The notes below the pieces were generated by a model. It ran no database searches. It was not told the DNA's origin and worked only from the letters and a program-made list of their open reading frames with translations. Source: an uncultured Sphingomonas sp. (lineage in GTDB: Bacteria; Pseudomonadota; Alphaproteobacteria; Sphingomonadales; Sphingomonadaceae). From it: a stretch of DNA of 64,000 nucleotides. The position numbers and the translations under genes are program-made. The stretch spans positions 102,438 through 166,437 of the forward strand of contig NZ_CAJYTI010000026.1 in NCBI RefSeq assembly GCF_913777625.1, given 5' to 3'. Below are positions 43,892 to 52,745 of this stretch, piece after piece; the stretch's first letter is position 1, and every line of letters begins with the position of its first letter.

Positions 43892-44269
43892 GTAAGTTCC
43901 TCGGTTATATCCGGCTTTTGTGTCTGCCGGAAAAGTCTCCCCCTCCGCTCGGCGTGCTCCGGACACGCCTTCGCGGAGATGGGGCCGAACCAACACGCCC
44001 ACCCATTTGCTGTAAAGCTTTCATTCAGACGCGCCGCACCATCGTGGCAAATCGTCTCCTTTTTGCAACAGCTTTGACATCAAACTTCGCAGCGCGGCAC
44101 GCCACTGCAATAATGTAACAACTGTCTTAAAACGGCTGACGTTGGTCGGCCGCGACGATGCGGACGCAGGCGGCGACGGCCCGACGCTCCGGTGCGGAGC
44201 GGTTCACGCCAAGCCTAGTCCGGCCGGCAACCCGAGGCAGGGTCGTGCTGCGCCCGGCCGCCCGGAGAC
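43892..44269. promoter_or_regulatory. Gap upstream of receptor 3
   Basis: The 378 bases between the GH43 stop and receptor 3 start hold no gene. The section 44020-44130 is A+T-rich and contains ATAATGTAACAAC near 44110, so the receptor 3 promoter probably lies there. No operator palindrome was identified. Confidence 0.45.
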
Positions 44270-45352
44270 TCAGTTCGCGATCGGCCAGCCGTCCGTCGTC
44301 CAGCTCAGCTTCTGGATCTGCAGCGTCGGCGCGCCGTTCTGCTGTCGGTCATAGGCGTGGTAGACGATATAGTCGCCGTCGCTCTGCTGGAGGATCGAGG
44401 CGCCGCCGCGGCCGACAAAGCGGCTGCCGTCGCCCTGGCCGTTGCCAAGCACGGCCGTACCGCCGCCCTGCAGCATCGCCCGCCCGTCGCGATCGACATA
44501 GGGGCCGTCCGGCGCCGAGGCGCGGCCGACGACCGTGTTGTAGGTGCTCGCGGCGCCCTGGCAGCAGGAATCGAACGATACGAACAGATAATAATAGCTG
44601 CCGTGGCGGATGATGTAGGGCGCCTCGACCGCGTCGGGCGCCGGCCGCTGGGCGAGGGCTCGCGGCGCGGGGTCGCCGGCCAGCCGCAGCCCGGTCGCGG
44701 GATCGATGCGGATCAGCTTGATGCCGGACCAGAAGCTGCCGAACACCAGCCAGGAGCGGCCGTCCGCATCCGAGAAAGCCATCGGGTCGATCGCATTGAA
44801 ATCGTCACTGGTTTGCGACTGGATCACCGGGCCCTGATCGACCCAGTTGGCAGCCGGGGTCGCGGGATCGATCTTGGTCGCGGTCGCCAGGCCGATGGCC
44901 GACTGGTTCTTCCCGAAGGTCGAAACCGAATAATAGAGCCGATACTGGCTGCCGACCTTGGAGATGTCCGGCGCCCACATGCCGGTGGCACCCGGCACGG
45001 CCGTCTTGGCCCAGGCGGGTAGCGCAAGGTAGCTGCCGCCGCGCAACGTCCAGGCGCGCATGTCGGGCGAGGTGCGCAGCGCGAGCAGCCCTTCGGGATC
45101 GCCGGCATTGCCGGTGGTGAACAGGTAATAGCTGTCGCCGTCCTTCAGGATCGACGGATCGTGCACCGGGCTGACCGCGCCGCTGAGCGCGATCGTCGGC
45201 ATCGGGCTGGCCGTCGGACTCGGCGCGGGCGTCGGGGTCGGGCTGGGCGTCGGTGTCGGGGTGGAGACCACGACCGAGGCGGGCGGCGGGCTGTCGTTGC
45301 CGCCACAGGCGGAGGCGAGCAGCAGCAACGCGAGCGGCGAGATGCGCTTCAC
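44270..45352 (-). CDS. GH43 endo-alpha-1,5-L-arabinanase-type lipoprotein
   Basis: A 360-residue protein starting at GTG 45352. The leader ends in a lipobox (LLLLASAC), so it is a lipid-anchored envelope enzyme; a Pro/Thr-rich linker (about 25-50) follows. The five-bladed propeller shows the three catalytic acids: Asp in VHDPSILKD, Asp in NAIDPMAF and Glu in DAVEAPYI. The SFDSCCQG and VGRASAPDGPY segments are typical of bacterial arabinanases. It should cut alpha-1,5-arabinan or arabino-oligosaccharides. It follows receptor 4 by 56 bases on the same strand, with a hairpin between, so the pair is probably co-transcribed. Confidence 0.88.
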   Translation of the reverse strand: MKRISPLALLLLASACGGNDSPPPASVVVSTPTPTPSPTPTPAPSPTASPMPTIALSGAVSPVHDPSILKDGDSYYLFTTGNAGDPEGLLALRTSPDMRAWTLRGGSYLALPAWAKTAVPGATGMWAPDISKVGSQYRLYYSVSTFGKNQSAIGLATATKIDPATPAANWVDQGPVIQSQTSDDFNAIDPMAFSDADGRSWLVFGSFWSGIKLIRIDPATGLRLAGDPAPRALAQRPAPDAVEAPYIIRHGSYYYLFVSFDSCCQGAASTYNTVVGRASAPDGPYVDRDGRAMLQGGGTAVLGNGQGDGSRFVGRGGASILQQSDGDYIVYHAYDRQQNGAPTLQIQKLSWTTDGWPIAN

Positions 45353-45375
45353 GGGCAATTCCTTCCAGATGCGAA

Positions 45376-45401
45376 GCGGGCGGACCGTTGGGCCCGCCCG
45401 C
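45376..45401 (-). terminator. Intercistronic hairpin between receptor 4 and GH43
   Basis: GCGGGCGG (45376-45383) pairs with CCGCCCGC (45394-45401). There is no T run. It may attenuate transcription or stabilise the upstream mRNA. Confidence 0.5.
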
Positions 45402-45408
45402 GAAGAGA

Positions 45409-48261
45409 TCAGTTGAAGCTGTAGCGGGCTCCGATCGCGAAGGTCCGCGGGATCAGCACCGTGCCGAGGTTGAAGCGGTCCTGATCGCCGACATTGCCGA
45501 ACTTGTAATATTCCTGCTGCTTGGTGCGGGTGAGGTTCACCGCATCGAAGGTCAGGCCCAGCCGGTTGGTGATCTTGGCGGTCAGCTGGAGGTCGAGGCT
45601 CGCTTCCGCCCGGCGCCACACGCCCAGCGGATTGGCGAACAGCCGCGCCTCGTTCCGCACCTGCCAGGCGTTGCGATAGACATAGGAAAGTCGCGCGCCG
45701 ATCGGGCCGTGATCATAGGCGAGCGTGGCGTTGTAGGAGAAGTCGGAGACGCCGAAGAAGCTCGATTGCTGCTCGCCGATCTTCTTGCCGCCATTGTCGT
45801 AGATCGGCACGTTCTGGCTCGAGTCCAGCACCGTCAGGCTGCCCTGGAAGCCGAGGCCGTCGAGGAACGAGGGCAGATAGGTCGGGAAATAGGTGAGCCC
45901 CACCTCCAGGCCCTTGAGCACGCCGTTCGAGGCATTGGCCGGGCGGCTGATCACGAAGTTGTTGGTGGCGCCCGCGACGATGCCGTTGTTGGGGATATAT
46001 TCCAGCTGGCTCACCGGCACGACCAGCCCCTGGATGTCGCGGCGGAAGCCGGTGACGGTGATCGCGCTGTTGCGGCCGAAATACCATTCGAGCGCGGCGT
46101 CATAGTTTTTCGACGTGGTCGGCTGGAGGCCCGCCGTGCCGGCCGAGCCGCTGCCATAGCCGACATTGGTGAGGTCGCCGGTCAGCGAATAGTTGGGGTT
46201 GATGTCGCCGAAATTGGGGCGGCGCAGCGTCTGGCCGTAGTTGAAGCGGGCGCGCAGGTTCGGCAGGATCTCGTAGCGCGCGGTGAAGCTCGGCAGGAAG
46301 CGGTCCGACCCCGGCGAGGCCCGCGAGATCGCGCCGTTGTTGAACCGGTCGACGAACACCGCGTCGGTATCCACCGCGACATAGCGCACGCCGGCCTGCA
46401 GGTTGAGCGCGCGGCCGAAGATGGTCAGTTCGCCGTCGGCCTGGACATAGGCGGCGGTGGTCTTTTCCTCGACGTCGAACACGCGGGTCATGGTCAGCTG
46501 GTCGGAGGTCTTGAGCCCGTAGAGCTTCCGGATCTCGTCGGCATGGGCATAGTTGTAATAGCCGTTCGCCGTCACCCAGCTGGTCGGCACGTCGCCGCGG
46601 CCTTCGAAGAAGTCCGAATTGGTGAAGCTCGCCCCCGCCGGCAGGCTGGAAAGCGGCCGGCCGAGATTGGCGGCATCGGCGGTGCGCACGTCGCTCGAGG
46701 CCTTGCGGTCGTCGAAGCGGAAGCCCGCCTTGATCTGGCGGAGGAAGCCCTCGTCCCAGCCATAATGGCCGTCGAGCGTCGCGGTGAAGGCGCTGCCCTT
46801 GTCGCGATTGGCGTTGTCGTAGAGCTGGGCGACGTTCCACACGCTCGGATCGGCCAGCGCCGCGTCATTGTCGAAATGATAGGAGGGGATGCCGCCGCCG
46901 GCGTTGAAGTCCGCAGTGATCTTGTTCGCCACCCGGTCCGTGCGCATCGCGAAGAAGGCGGTCTTGTAGGTGCTGGTCTGGTAGGCGAGGTCGGCGACGA
47001 TGCCGCCGCGGCTGCCCAGATCCCACTTGCCGTTCAGGGCGTAGACGAAGCTGTCGGTCTGGCTCTTGGTATAGTCGCCGCTGTTGAAGCCATAGACGCT
47101 GTTCGCCACGCGCGACTTCACGATGTTGGTGCCGTCGTACAGCGTCGGTGCCTGCGGATTGGCCCAGAAGTCGACGAAGCTGAACTGCAGGCTGTTATAG
47201 GTCTCGCCGCGGAAGCCCGAATAGAAGACCTCGGCGGTATAGACCGCGCTGCTGTTCGGCGCCCATTGGAACGCGGCATTGGCGGAGGGGCGCTCGCGCT
47301 TGCCGTAGAGGTCGGAGCTGAACACCGCGTCGCGCGACAGCCAATAGGGCGTGGCGATGCCGTTGACCGGCAGGGTCGATCCCACCGCGGTCGGCAGGCC
47401 CGTCTGGGTGCCGACCTGCCAGTCGCCCACGCCCGGGCCGGAGAGGAACGCGCCGGTCTTGGGATCGGTCGCCGCCGGGAAGATGCGCTGGAAGCCGGTG
47501 AGACCAGTGCCGGCCGGCGGGTTGAGCGTCGCGAACGGCACGAACGCGCCCGCCGTGGTCGACATGGTGCGGAACTTGGAGCGGGTGTAGCTGCCGTTCA
47601 CCAGCAGGCCGATATCGCCGATCCCGGTTTCCCAGCGATCGCTGATCAGCAGCGCGGCGTTCGGATTGATCTTGTCGGCTTCCTGGTCGTAGATCCCGCG
47701 GACCAGCGCGGAGACGGCGAAGCCCTTGAAGTCGAACGGGCGGCGCGTCACCACATCGACCTGGCCGGCAAGACCGGTCTCGATCTGGTCGGCCGCGCGG
47801 GTCTTGTAGACGTCGACGCGCTGGATGAGGTTGGCCGAGACGTCCTGCAGCGAGAAGGACTGGCCGGCTGCAGTGAAGATGTTGCGGCCGTTGAGCGTGG
47901 TCAGCGCGTCGGGCAGGCCGCGGATCTGGATGCCGGCGGCTTCGCCCTGGCCGCGATCGGTCACCTGGATGCCGGTGACGCGCTGAAGCGCCTCGACCAC
48001 GTTGTTGTCGGGCAGTTTGCCGACGTCCTCGGCCACGATCGAGTCGACGATCTGGGTCGATTCGCGGCGCCGGTTGAGCGCGCCGAGAATCGAGGCGCGC
48101 ACGCCGGTGACGACGATCTCGTCGGCTACCGGGTCCTGCGGCGTCCCGGCCTGCTGCTGCGCATCGCCGCCGGAAACGAGGTTGGCCTGGGCTTCCGCCT
48201 GACCGCTGATCGCGATCGACGCCACGGAAACCGAAGCCAGAAACAGCAATTTCGACACCAT
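45409..48261 (-). CDS. TonB-dependent outer-membrane receptor 4
   Basis: A 950-residue protein from ATG 48261, with GGGGAGG upstream. A signal peptide (cut near AEA-Q, residue 25) is followed by the TonB-box-like DEIVVTGVRASI (about 48), then SIVAEDVGKLPDNNVVEALQ in the plug, which is the hallmark of the large TonB-receptor group found in Caulobacter, Xanthomonas and sphingomonads for glycan uptake. The barrel ends in FAIGARYSFN. The arabinanase-type GH43 gene follows and another GH43 gene precedes on the same strand, so an arabinan or arabino-oligosaccharide substrate is likely. Confidence 0.94.
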   Translation of the reverse strand: MVSKLLFLASVSVASIAISGQAEAQANLVSGGDAQQQAGTPQDPVADEIVVTGVRASILGALNRRRESTQIVDSIVAEDVGKLPDNNVVEALQRVTGIQVTDRGQGEAAGIQIRGLPDALTTLNGRNIFTAAGQSFSLQDVSANLIQRVDVYKTRAADQIETGLAGQVDVVTRRPFDFKGFAVSALVRGIYDQEADKINPNAALLISDRWETGIGDIGLLVNGSYTRSKFRTMSTTAGAFVPFATLNPPAGTGLTGFQRIFPAATDPKTGAFLSGPGVGDWQVGTQTGLPTAVGSTLPVNGIATPYWLSRDAVFSSDLYGKRERPSANAAFQWAPNSSAVYTAEVFYSGFRGETYNSLQFSFVDFWANPQAPTLYDGTNIVKSRVANSVYGFNSGDYTKSQTDSFVYALNGKWDLGSRGGIVADLAYQTSTYKTAFFAMRTDRVANKITADFNAGGGIPSYHFDNDAALADPSVWNVAQLYDNANRDKGSAFTATLDGHYGWDEGFLRQIKAGFRFDDRKASSDVRTADAANLGRPLSSLPAGASFTNSDFFEGRGDVPTSWVTANGYYNYAHADEIRKLYGLKTSDQLTMTRVFDVEEKTTAAYVQADGELTIFGRALNLQAGVRYVAVDTDAVFVDRFNNGAISRASPGSDRFLPSFTARYEILPNLRARFNYGQTLRRPNFGDINPNYSLTGDLTNVGYGSGSAGTAGLQPTTSKNYDAALEWYFGRNSAITVTGFRRDIQGLVVPVSQLEYIPNNGIVAGATNNFVISRPANASNGVLKGLEVGLTYFPTYLPSFLDGLGFQGSLTVLDSSQNVPIYDNGGKKIGEQQSSFFGVSDFSYNATLAYDHGPIGARLSYVYRNAWQVRNEARLFANPLGVWRRAEASLDLQLTAKITNRLGLTFDAVNLTRTKQQEYYKFGNVGDQDRFNLGTVLIPRTFAIGARYSFN

Positions 48262-48549
48262 CTGGTATCCTCCCCACGACTGAAGGTTCAATGAGACGAC
48301 GCTCTTGTGGCGCTCATTACTCGGACTTTTGCATATCAGGATGCGCGGAGGCGGCAAGCAGCGACGGTTGTGCGACGCCCATTAGTCCGGCATATTTCAG
48401 CAAGGCAGTTGCAAATTTGACACAACTGTTAGCGATACCACGAAAAATAAGGCTGAAAGGCGCCATCCGACGACCGAATCAGCTTTTATTTATCAGAGTA
48501 ATATCATCGATGCAGGCCGGCGCTGGGGGCGGACCGGCGTGCCGTCGGC
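48262..48549. promoter_or_regulatory. Gap upstream of receptor 4
   Basis: No gene is seen in these 288 bases. The middle (48400-48510) is A+T-rich, with TTTTATTTATCAG near 48482, and should contain the receptor 4 promoter. No GTAAMCGGTTAC palindrome is present. Confidence 0.45.
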
Positions 48550-49584
48550 TTAGCCGCGCCGCAGGGGGCCGTTCGCTACCGGCGCGCCGAAGATCGGGGT
48601 GCCGTCGGCGGCATAGCGGAAATACTGCATTCGCGTATGGCGGTTGGGGTCGAACAGCGGATCGCCCTGGATCTGGTCATAATCGCGGGCGTGGTAGACC
48701 AGCACGTCGCGGCCCTGCTCGTCGACCGTGAAGCTGTTGTGGCCCGGGCCGAAAATCTTGTGCTCGACCGACGTCTTGAAGACCGGCACCGGCGACTTCG
48801 ACCAGTTGGCCGCATCCATCAGGTCCGCGTCGGCGCGGCAGGTTAGCATCCCCAGGCAATAGCGCGAATCGGTCGCGCTCGCCGAATAGGTCAGGAACAG
48901 CTTGCCGTTGCGGGCGAGGACCGCCGGCGCCTCGTTCACCTTGAACCCGCGGATTTCCCAGTCGAGCGTCGGGACCGAAAGCCGCACCGGCTTCGCCGCC
49001 AGGGTCAGCGCCGAGGCGAGCGGCGCGAGGTAGAGATTCGAGTTGGTGTCGATACCCGGCTCGCGCTGCGCCCAGGCCAGGTAGCGCCGGCCCTTGTGGA
49101 CGAAGCTGGTGGAATCGAGGTTGAAGCTGTCCCACGGGGTCTGCAGTTGGCCGAGCACCGACCAGCTGCCCGTCATCGGATCGCGGCCGTCGCAGACCAC
49201 CGCATAGGTGCGGATGCGGAACACGTCCTCGCCGCCGCCGCTGGGCCCTGCGGCGAAATACATGGTCCAGTGGCCGTCGACGAGATGCAGCTCGGGCGCC
49301 CAGATGAAGCCCGACATCGGCCCGCTCTTCAGATGCCGCCACAGGACCTTCTCCGGCGCGGTCGACAGCCCCGCCAGCGTCTTCGAGCGGCGCAGCACTA
49401 GCCGGTCATATTCGGGCACCGAGCCGGTCATGTAATACCAGCCATCGGTGTGGCGGAACACCTGCGCATCGGCGCGCTGGCGGACGACCGGATTGACGAT
49501 CGTCGGCGCGCTTTTGGCCTGAAGGAGGGAAGGCGTCGCGGCGGCGGCGGTCGCCCCGGCCATGAACAAACGTCGGGTCAGCAA
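48550..49584 (-). CDS. GH43 family glycosidase, Tat-exported
   Basis: A 344-residue enzyme from ATG 49584. The leader MLTRRLFMAGATAAAATPS is Tat-like, so it should act in the periplasm. The propeller has the three expected acids: Asp in RADAQVFRH (about 39), Asp in NLDSTSFV (about 155) and Glu in KVNEAPAVL (about 220). The sequence APELHLVDGHWTMYFAAG also fits family GH43, in the group of exo-arabinanases or arabinofuranosidases. It would complement the lipoprotein arabinanase at 44270 by finishing the oligosaccharides. It lies 288 bases upstream of receptor 4 on the same strand. Confidence 0.87.
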   Translation of the reverse strand: MLTRRLFMAGATAAAATPSLLQAKSAPTIVNPVVRQRADAQVFRHTDGWYYMTGSVPEYDRLVLRRSKTLAGLSTAPEKVLWRHLKSGPMSGFIWAPELHLVDGHWTMYFAAGPSGGGEDVFRIRTYAVVCDGRDPMTGSWSVLGQLQTPWDSFNLDSTSFVHKGRRYLAWAQREPGIDTNSNLYLAPLASALTLAAKPVRLSVPTLDWEIRGFKVNEAPAVLARNGKLFLTYSASATDSRYCLGMLTCRADADLMDAANWSKSPVPVFKTSVEHKIFGPGHNSFTVDEQGRDVLVYHARDYDQIQGDPLFDPNRHTRMQYFRYAADGTPIFGAPVANGPLRRG

Positions 49585-49736
49585 TGCACATCCTCCGCCA
49601 TGGGCCGCCGTCCTGCTTGCGGGATCGGTCGCGCCGGATCGTTCGGGCGCGGTCGAGAGCGACCGGCTATCACGGGGAGTCTAGCCGATAACTCCGACAT
49701 TTGAAAAGGGCCTCGCCGCGCGATCGGCCCCGCGCG

Positions 49737-50354
49737 TCACCGGCTCCGGTCGTAGAGCCGCAGCAGGTCGATCAGCGATCCGACCTCCAGCTTCTGCATC
49801 ACGCGGGCGCGGCGGGTCTTGACCGTGATCTCGCTGATGTCGAGCCGGTCGGCGATCTGCTTGATGCGCAACCCCTCGACGGTCAGGCGCAGCACATCGG
49901 CCTCGCCCTCGCTCAGGCTGGCGAGGCGACGGGCGGCGTCGGCGGTGGTGCGTGCCTCGGCACGGCGGGTGGCGTTCTGACGGATCGCGGCGTTGACCGC
50001 GTCGATCAGTTGCTGGTCGTTGAACGGCTTGGGCAGGAAATCGACCGCGCCGGCCTTCATCGCCCGCACCGCCATCGCGATATCGCCATGTCCGGTGACG
50101 AACACCACCGGCAGCGTCTGTTCCTCGGCCGTCATGGTCGCGAGCAGATCGAAACCGCTGCTACCCGGCATCCGCACGTCGAGGACGATGCAGCCCGGCC
50201 GGGTGGGATCGTCCACCTGCCGGAACTCGGCGACCGAGGCATAGCCGCGCGCGGCCAGCCCGACCGAGGCGAACAGGTCGACCACCGCCTCGCGCACCGA
50301 GAACTGGTCGTCGACGATGCGGACGAGCGGGCCGTCGGCGGCTGGATCAGGCAT
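49737..50354 (-). CDS. FixJ/NarL-type response regulator
   Basis: A 205-residue protein with a receiver domain (about 8-122: acidic pair in IVDDQFSV, phospho-acceptor Asp in CIVLDVRMPG, conserved Lys in DFLPKPF) and a LuxR-type helix-turn-helix (about 140-200: LSEGEADVLRLTVEG, ISEITVKTRRARVM). Its start overlaps the end of the kinase gene by eight bases, so the two are translated together. It is similar to the FixJ/TodT/StyR group. The pair is divergent from the RND pump operon and may control it. Confidence 0.93.
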   Translation of the reverse strand: MPDPAADGPLVRIVDDQFSVREAVVDLFASVGLAARGYASVAEFRQVDDPTRPGCIVLDVRMPGSSGFDLLATMTAEEQTLPVVFVTGHGDIAMAVRAMKAGAVDFLPKPFNDQQLIDAVNAAIRQNATRRAEARTTADAARRLASLSEGEADVLRLTVEGLRIKQIADRLDISEITVKTRRARVMQKLEVGSLIDLLRLYDRSR

Positions 50355-51423
50355 GACCGGGCTCCGGGGTCAGCGGCAGGCGCAGCTCGAACACCGCGCC
50401 GCGCCCGCCGCGCGGGCGGCATTCCAGCGCGCCGCCATGCGCCTCGGCGATGGTCCGGCTGATCGTCAGGCCCAGGCCGACGCCGCCCTCCTTGCTGGTC
50501 CAGAAGGGCTCCCACAAATGACCCATCGCCTCGGACGACAGGCCCGCGCCGGTATCGGCGACCGACAGGGTGACGAAACCCGCCGCCTGCCCCGTCGTCA
50601 GCACGATGCGCCGCTCCGCCGCGCCGTTCTGCGCCACGCTTTCGATCGCGTTGATGAGGAGGTTGACGAGGATCTGCTGGATCTGCACCCGATCGGCCCA
50701 GACGACCAGGGCGTCGTCGGGCCCTTCGAGGTCGAGGCGGATCTGCTGCCGGTCCAGCTCGGCGCGGGCGATGGCGACGCACTCCTCGACCAGTTCGGCC
50801 ATGTCGGTCCAGCCGGGCGTCGACGGCTTGCGGCTGGCCAGGCGGCGGACCCCGGTCACCACCTCGCCCGCGCGCGCGGCGTCGCGGGCGATCCGGTCGA
50901 GCGACTCGCGGGCGCGGATCAGGTCGGGCGGGCTGGCATCGAGCCAGCGGCGGCCCGCGCCCGCGCTGCTGGCGATGGCGGCCAGCGGCTGGTTCACCTC
51001 ATGCGCGATCGAGGAGGCGAGCTCGCCCAGATTGCCGATCCGCGACAGCCGCCGCATATGCGCGCGCGCCTCGTGCGAGGCGGCCTCGTGCGCCAGCATC
51101 CGCTGGCCCAGATAGCCGGTGGTGACGATCGCGATCAGGCTGATCGCCAGGTTGACCATCCCTGCCTCGGTCATGCCGAACCGGGTCAGCGGGCTGCCCA
51201 GCATCGTCAGCACGACGCACAGGCCCGCCAGCGCCATGACCCGCGCCGGGGCAAAGACGCGCAACGACAACAGGATGGGAATGATATAGAGGACCGCGAC
51301 CGCCAGCACCCGGTCGGTCATCACGTCGACCGTGAAGATGCCGGGGATCAGCGCGGCGACCAGCGCGCCGGTCATCCAGCGCAGGACGCGGCCATCGGGC
51401 GGGACATGATCCTTTCGGTGCAT
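50347..51423 (-). CDS. Membrane sensor histidine kinase (FixL/TodS-type core)
   Basis: A 358-residue protein. Residues 10-110 contain about four hydrophobic helices (GALVAALIPGIFTV and LAVAVLYIIPILLSL among them), so sensing is probably within the membrane. No PAS domain is seen. The phospho-acceptor histidine is in SSIAHEVNQPLAAIA (about 145), and the ATP-binding boxes are NLLINAIESV, ADTGAGLSS and GVGLGLTISRTI. It pairs with the FixJ-type regulator that overlaps it. Its start is 121 bases from the divergent RND adaptor gene. The stimulus is unknown. Confidence 0.92.
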   Translation of the reverse strand: MHRKDHVPPDGRVLRWMTGALVAALIPGIFTVDVMTDRVLAVAVLYIIPILLSLRVFAPARVMALAGLCVVLTMLGSPLTRFGMTEAGMVNLAISLIAIVTTGYLGQRMLAHEAASHEARAHMRRLSRIGNLGELASSIAHEVNQPLAAIASSAGAGRRWLDASPPDLIRARESLDRIARDAARAGEVVTGVRRLASRKPSTPGWTDMAELVEECVAIARAELDRQQIRLDLEGPDDALVVWADRVQIQQILVNLLINAIESVAQNGAAERRIVLTTGQAAGFVTLSVADTGAGLSSEAMGHLWEPFWTSKEGGVGLGLTISRTIAEAHGGALECRPRGGRGAVFELRLPLTPEPGHA

Positions 51424-51544
51424 GGTCCCGCCTTATCAAGCCGCAGGGGCCACCGTCGAGACGTGGGTGGATATACCAAGGTATAGCGGGCCGATACGGC
51501 TGGGCGATTGCCGATAAACCGGGCCGCTCTCTACCGCGAAGGGC

Positions 51545-52741
51545 ATGACCTGCTTTCCCCGCGACCGGCGGCTCTGGACCGCGCTTGCCCCCGTCAGCCT
51601 GGCTCTGATGCTGGGTGCCTGTTCCTCGTCCCAGGACGCCGCGCCCGCCCGCAAGGACGCACTGCCCCCCGGCGAGTTCCGGCCGACCGATCAGCAATGG
51701 GCCAATCTGCGCTTCGTAAAGGCAGGCGGCGACCAATATGCGCCCGCGCTGCTGACCGACGGCCAGATCGCGACCGATGACGATCGGACGACGCAGCTCT
51801 TCTCGCCGTTCACGGGGCGGATCTCGCAGATCTTCGTGAAGCCGGGCGACGTGGTCCGGCGCGGCCAGCCCATCTATGCCATCGCCGCCTCCGAACTGGT
51901 GCAGGGGCGTAGCGACATCGCCACGGCGCAGGCCGCCGTCGTCGCCGCGCGCAAGGCGCTGACCACCGCCGAGGCCAATGCCGCGCGGCAACAGGCGCTG
52001 CTGGCGGTGCAGGGCGCGGCGCAGCGCGACGTGCAGCAGGCCCAGTCCGACCTCGCCAATGCGCGCAGCACGCTGGCGAGCAGCGAGGCGCAGCTGTCGG
52101 CGGCGCGCGGGCGGCTTCAGGTGCTGGGGCTGGGCGGTGCGGGCGGCAGCGGCCGGGACGAGGCGATCGTGCGCAGTCCGATCGACGGCACCGTCACCGC
52201 GCGCAATGCCGGCGTCGGCCAATATGTCGAAAGCGCGGCGGCCGGGGCGAGCACGCCGCTGTTCACCATCAGCGACCTGTCGCATGTCTGGCTGGTCGCC
52301 AATGTGCGCGAGGCGGATGCGGGCAAGCTGCGGCGCGGCGCGCTGCTGTCGGTCCAGGTCCCCGCCTTTCCGGGGCGTCGCTTCGACGCGCGCGTCTATT
52401 ATGTTGCGCCGGTCGTCGATCCCAATACCCGCCGCATCGTCGTCCGCGCGCAGATCGCCAACCCGGACGGCGCGCTGCGCCCCAATATGTTCGCCAGCGC
52501 GCGGCTGTCCGACGGGGCGACCGTGCAGGCGGTCGAAATCCCGGCGATCGCCGTCCTCTACGAAGGCGACGACGCGCATGTCTGGGTCGCGCATCCCGAG
52601 CGGCACAGCCTGTCGCTGCGCGCGATCCGCACCGGCACCAGCACGGGTGATGCGGTGACGGTGACGCAAGGCCTGGCCCCCGGCGAGCAGGTCGTGACCG
52701 CGGGCTCGGTCTTCATCGACCGCGCGAACGGCGGAGACTGA
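51545..52741 (+). CDS. RND efflux periplasmic adaptor subunit (CzcB/CusB type)
   Basis: A 398-residue lipoprotein-type adaptor: the leader ends in LMLGACSSS. The order is barrel-sandwich half (FSPFTGRISQIFVKPGDVV, about 80-98), a long alpha-hairpin (about 115-200, AQAAVVAARKALTTAEANAA), the second half of the barrel sandwich (IVRSPIDGTVTARN) and the membrane-proximal domain. It links the pump at 52746 to the outer-membrane factor at 55892. The next gene begins four bases after its stop. No histidine- or methionine-rich metal site is visible, so the metal is not shown. Confidence 0.93.
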   Translation: MTCFPRDRRLWTALAPVSLALMLGACSSSQDAAPARKDALPPGEFRPTDQQWANLRFVKAGGDQYAPALLTDGQIATDDDRTTQLFSPFTGRISQIFVKPGDVVRRGQPIYAIAASELVQGRSDIATAQAAVVAARKALTTAEANAARQQALLAVQGAAQRDVQQAQSDLANARSTLASSEAQLSAARGRLQVLGLGGAGGSGRDEAIVRSPIDGTVTARNAGVGQYVESAAAGASTPLFTISDLSHVWLVANVREADAGKLRRGALLSVQVPAFPGRRFDARVYYVAPVVDPNTRRIVVRAQIANPDGALRPNMFASARLSDGATVQAVEIPAIAVLYEGDDAHVWVAHPERHSLSLRAIRTGTSTGDAVTVTQGLAPGEQVVTAGSVFIDRANGGD

Positions 52742-52745
52742 TCCG

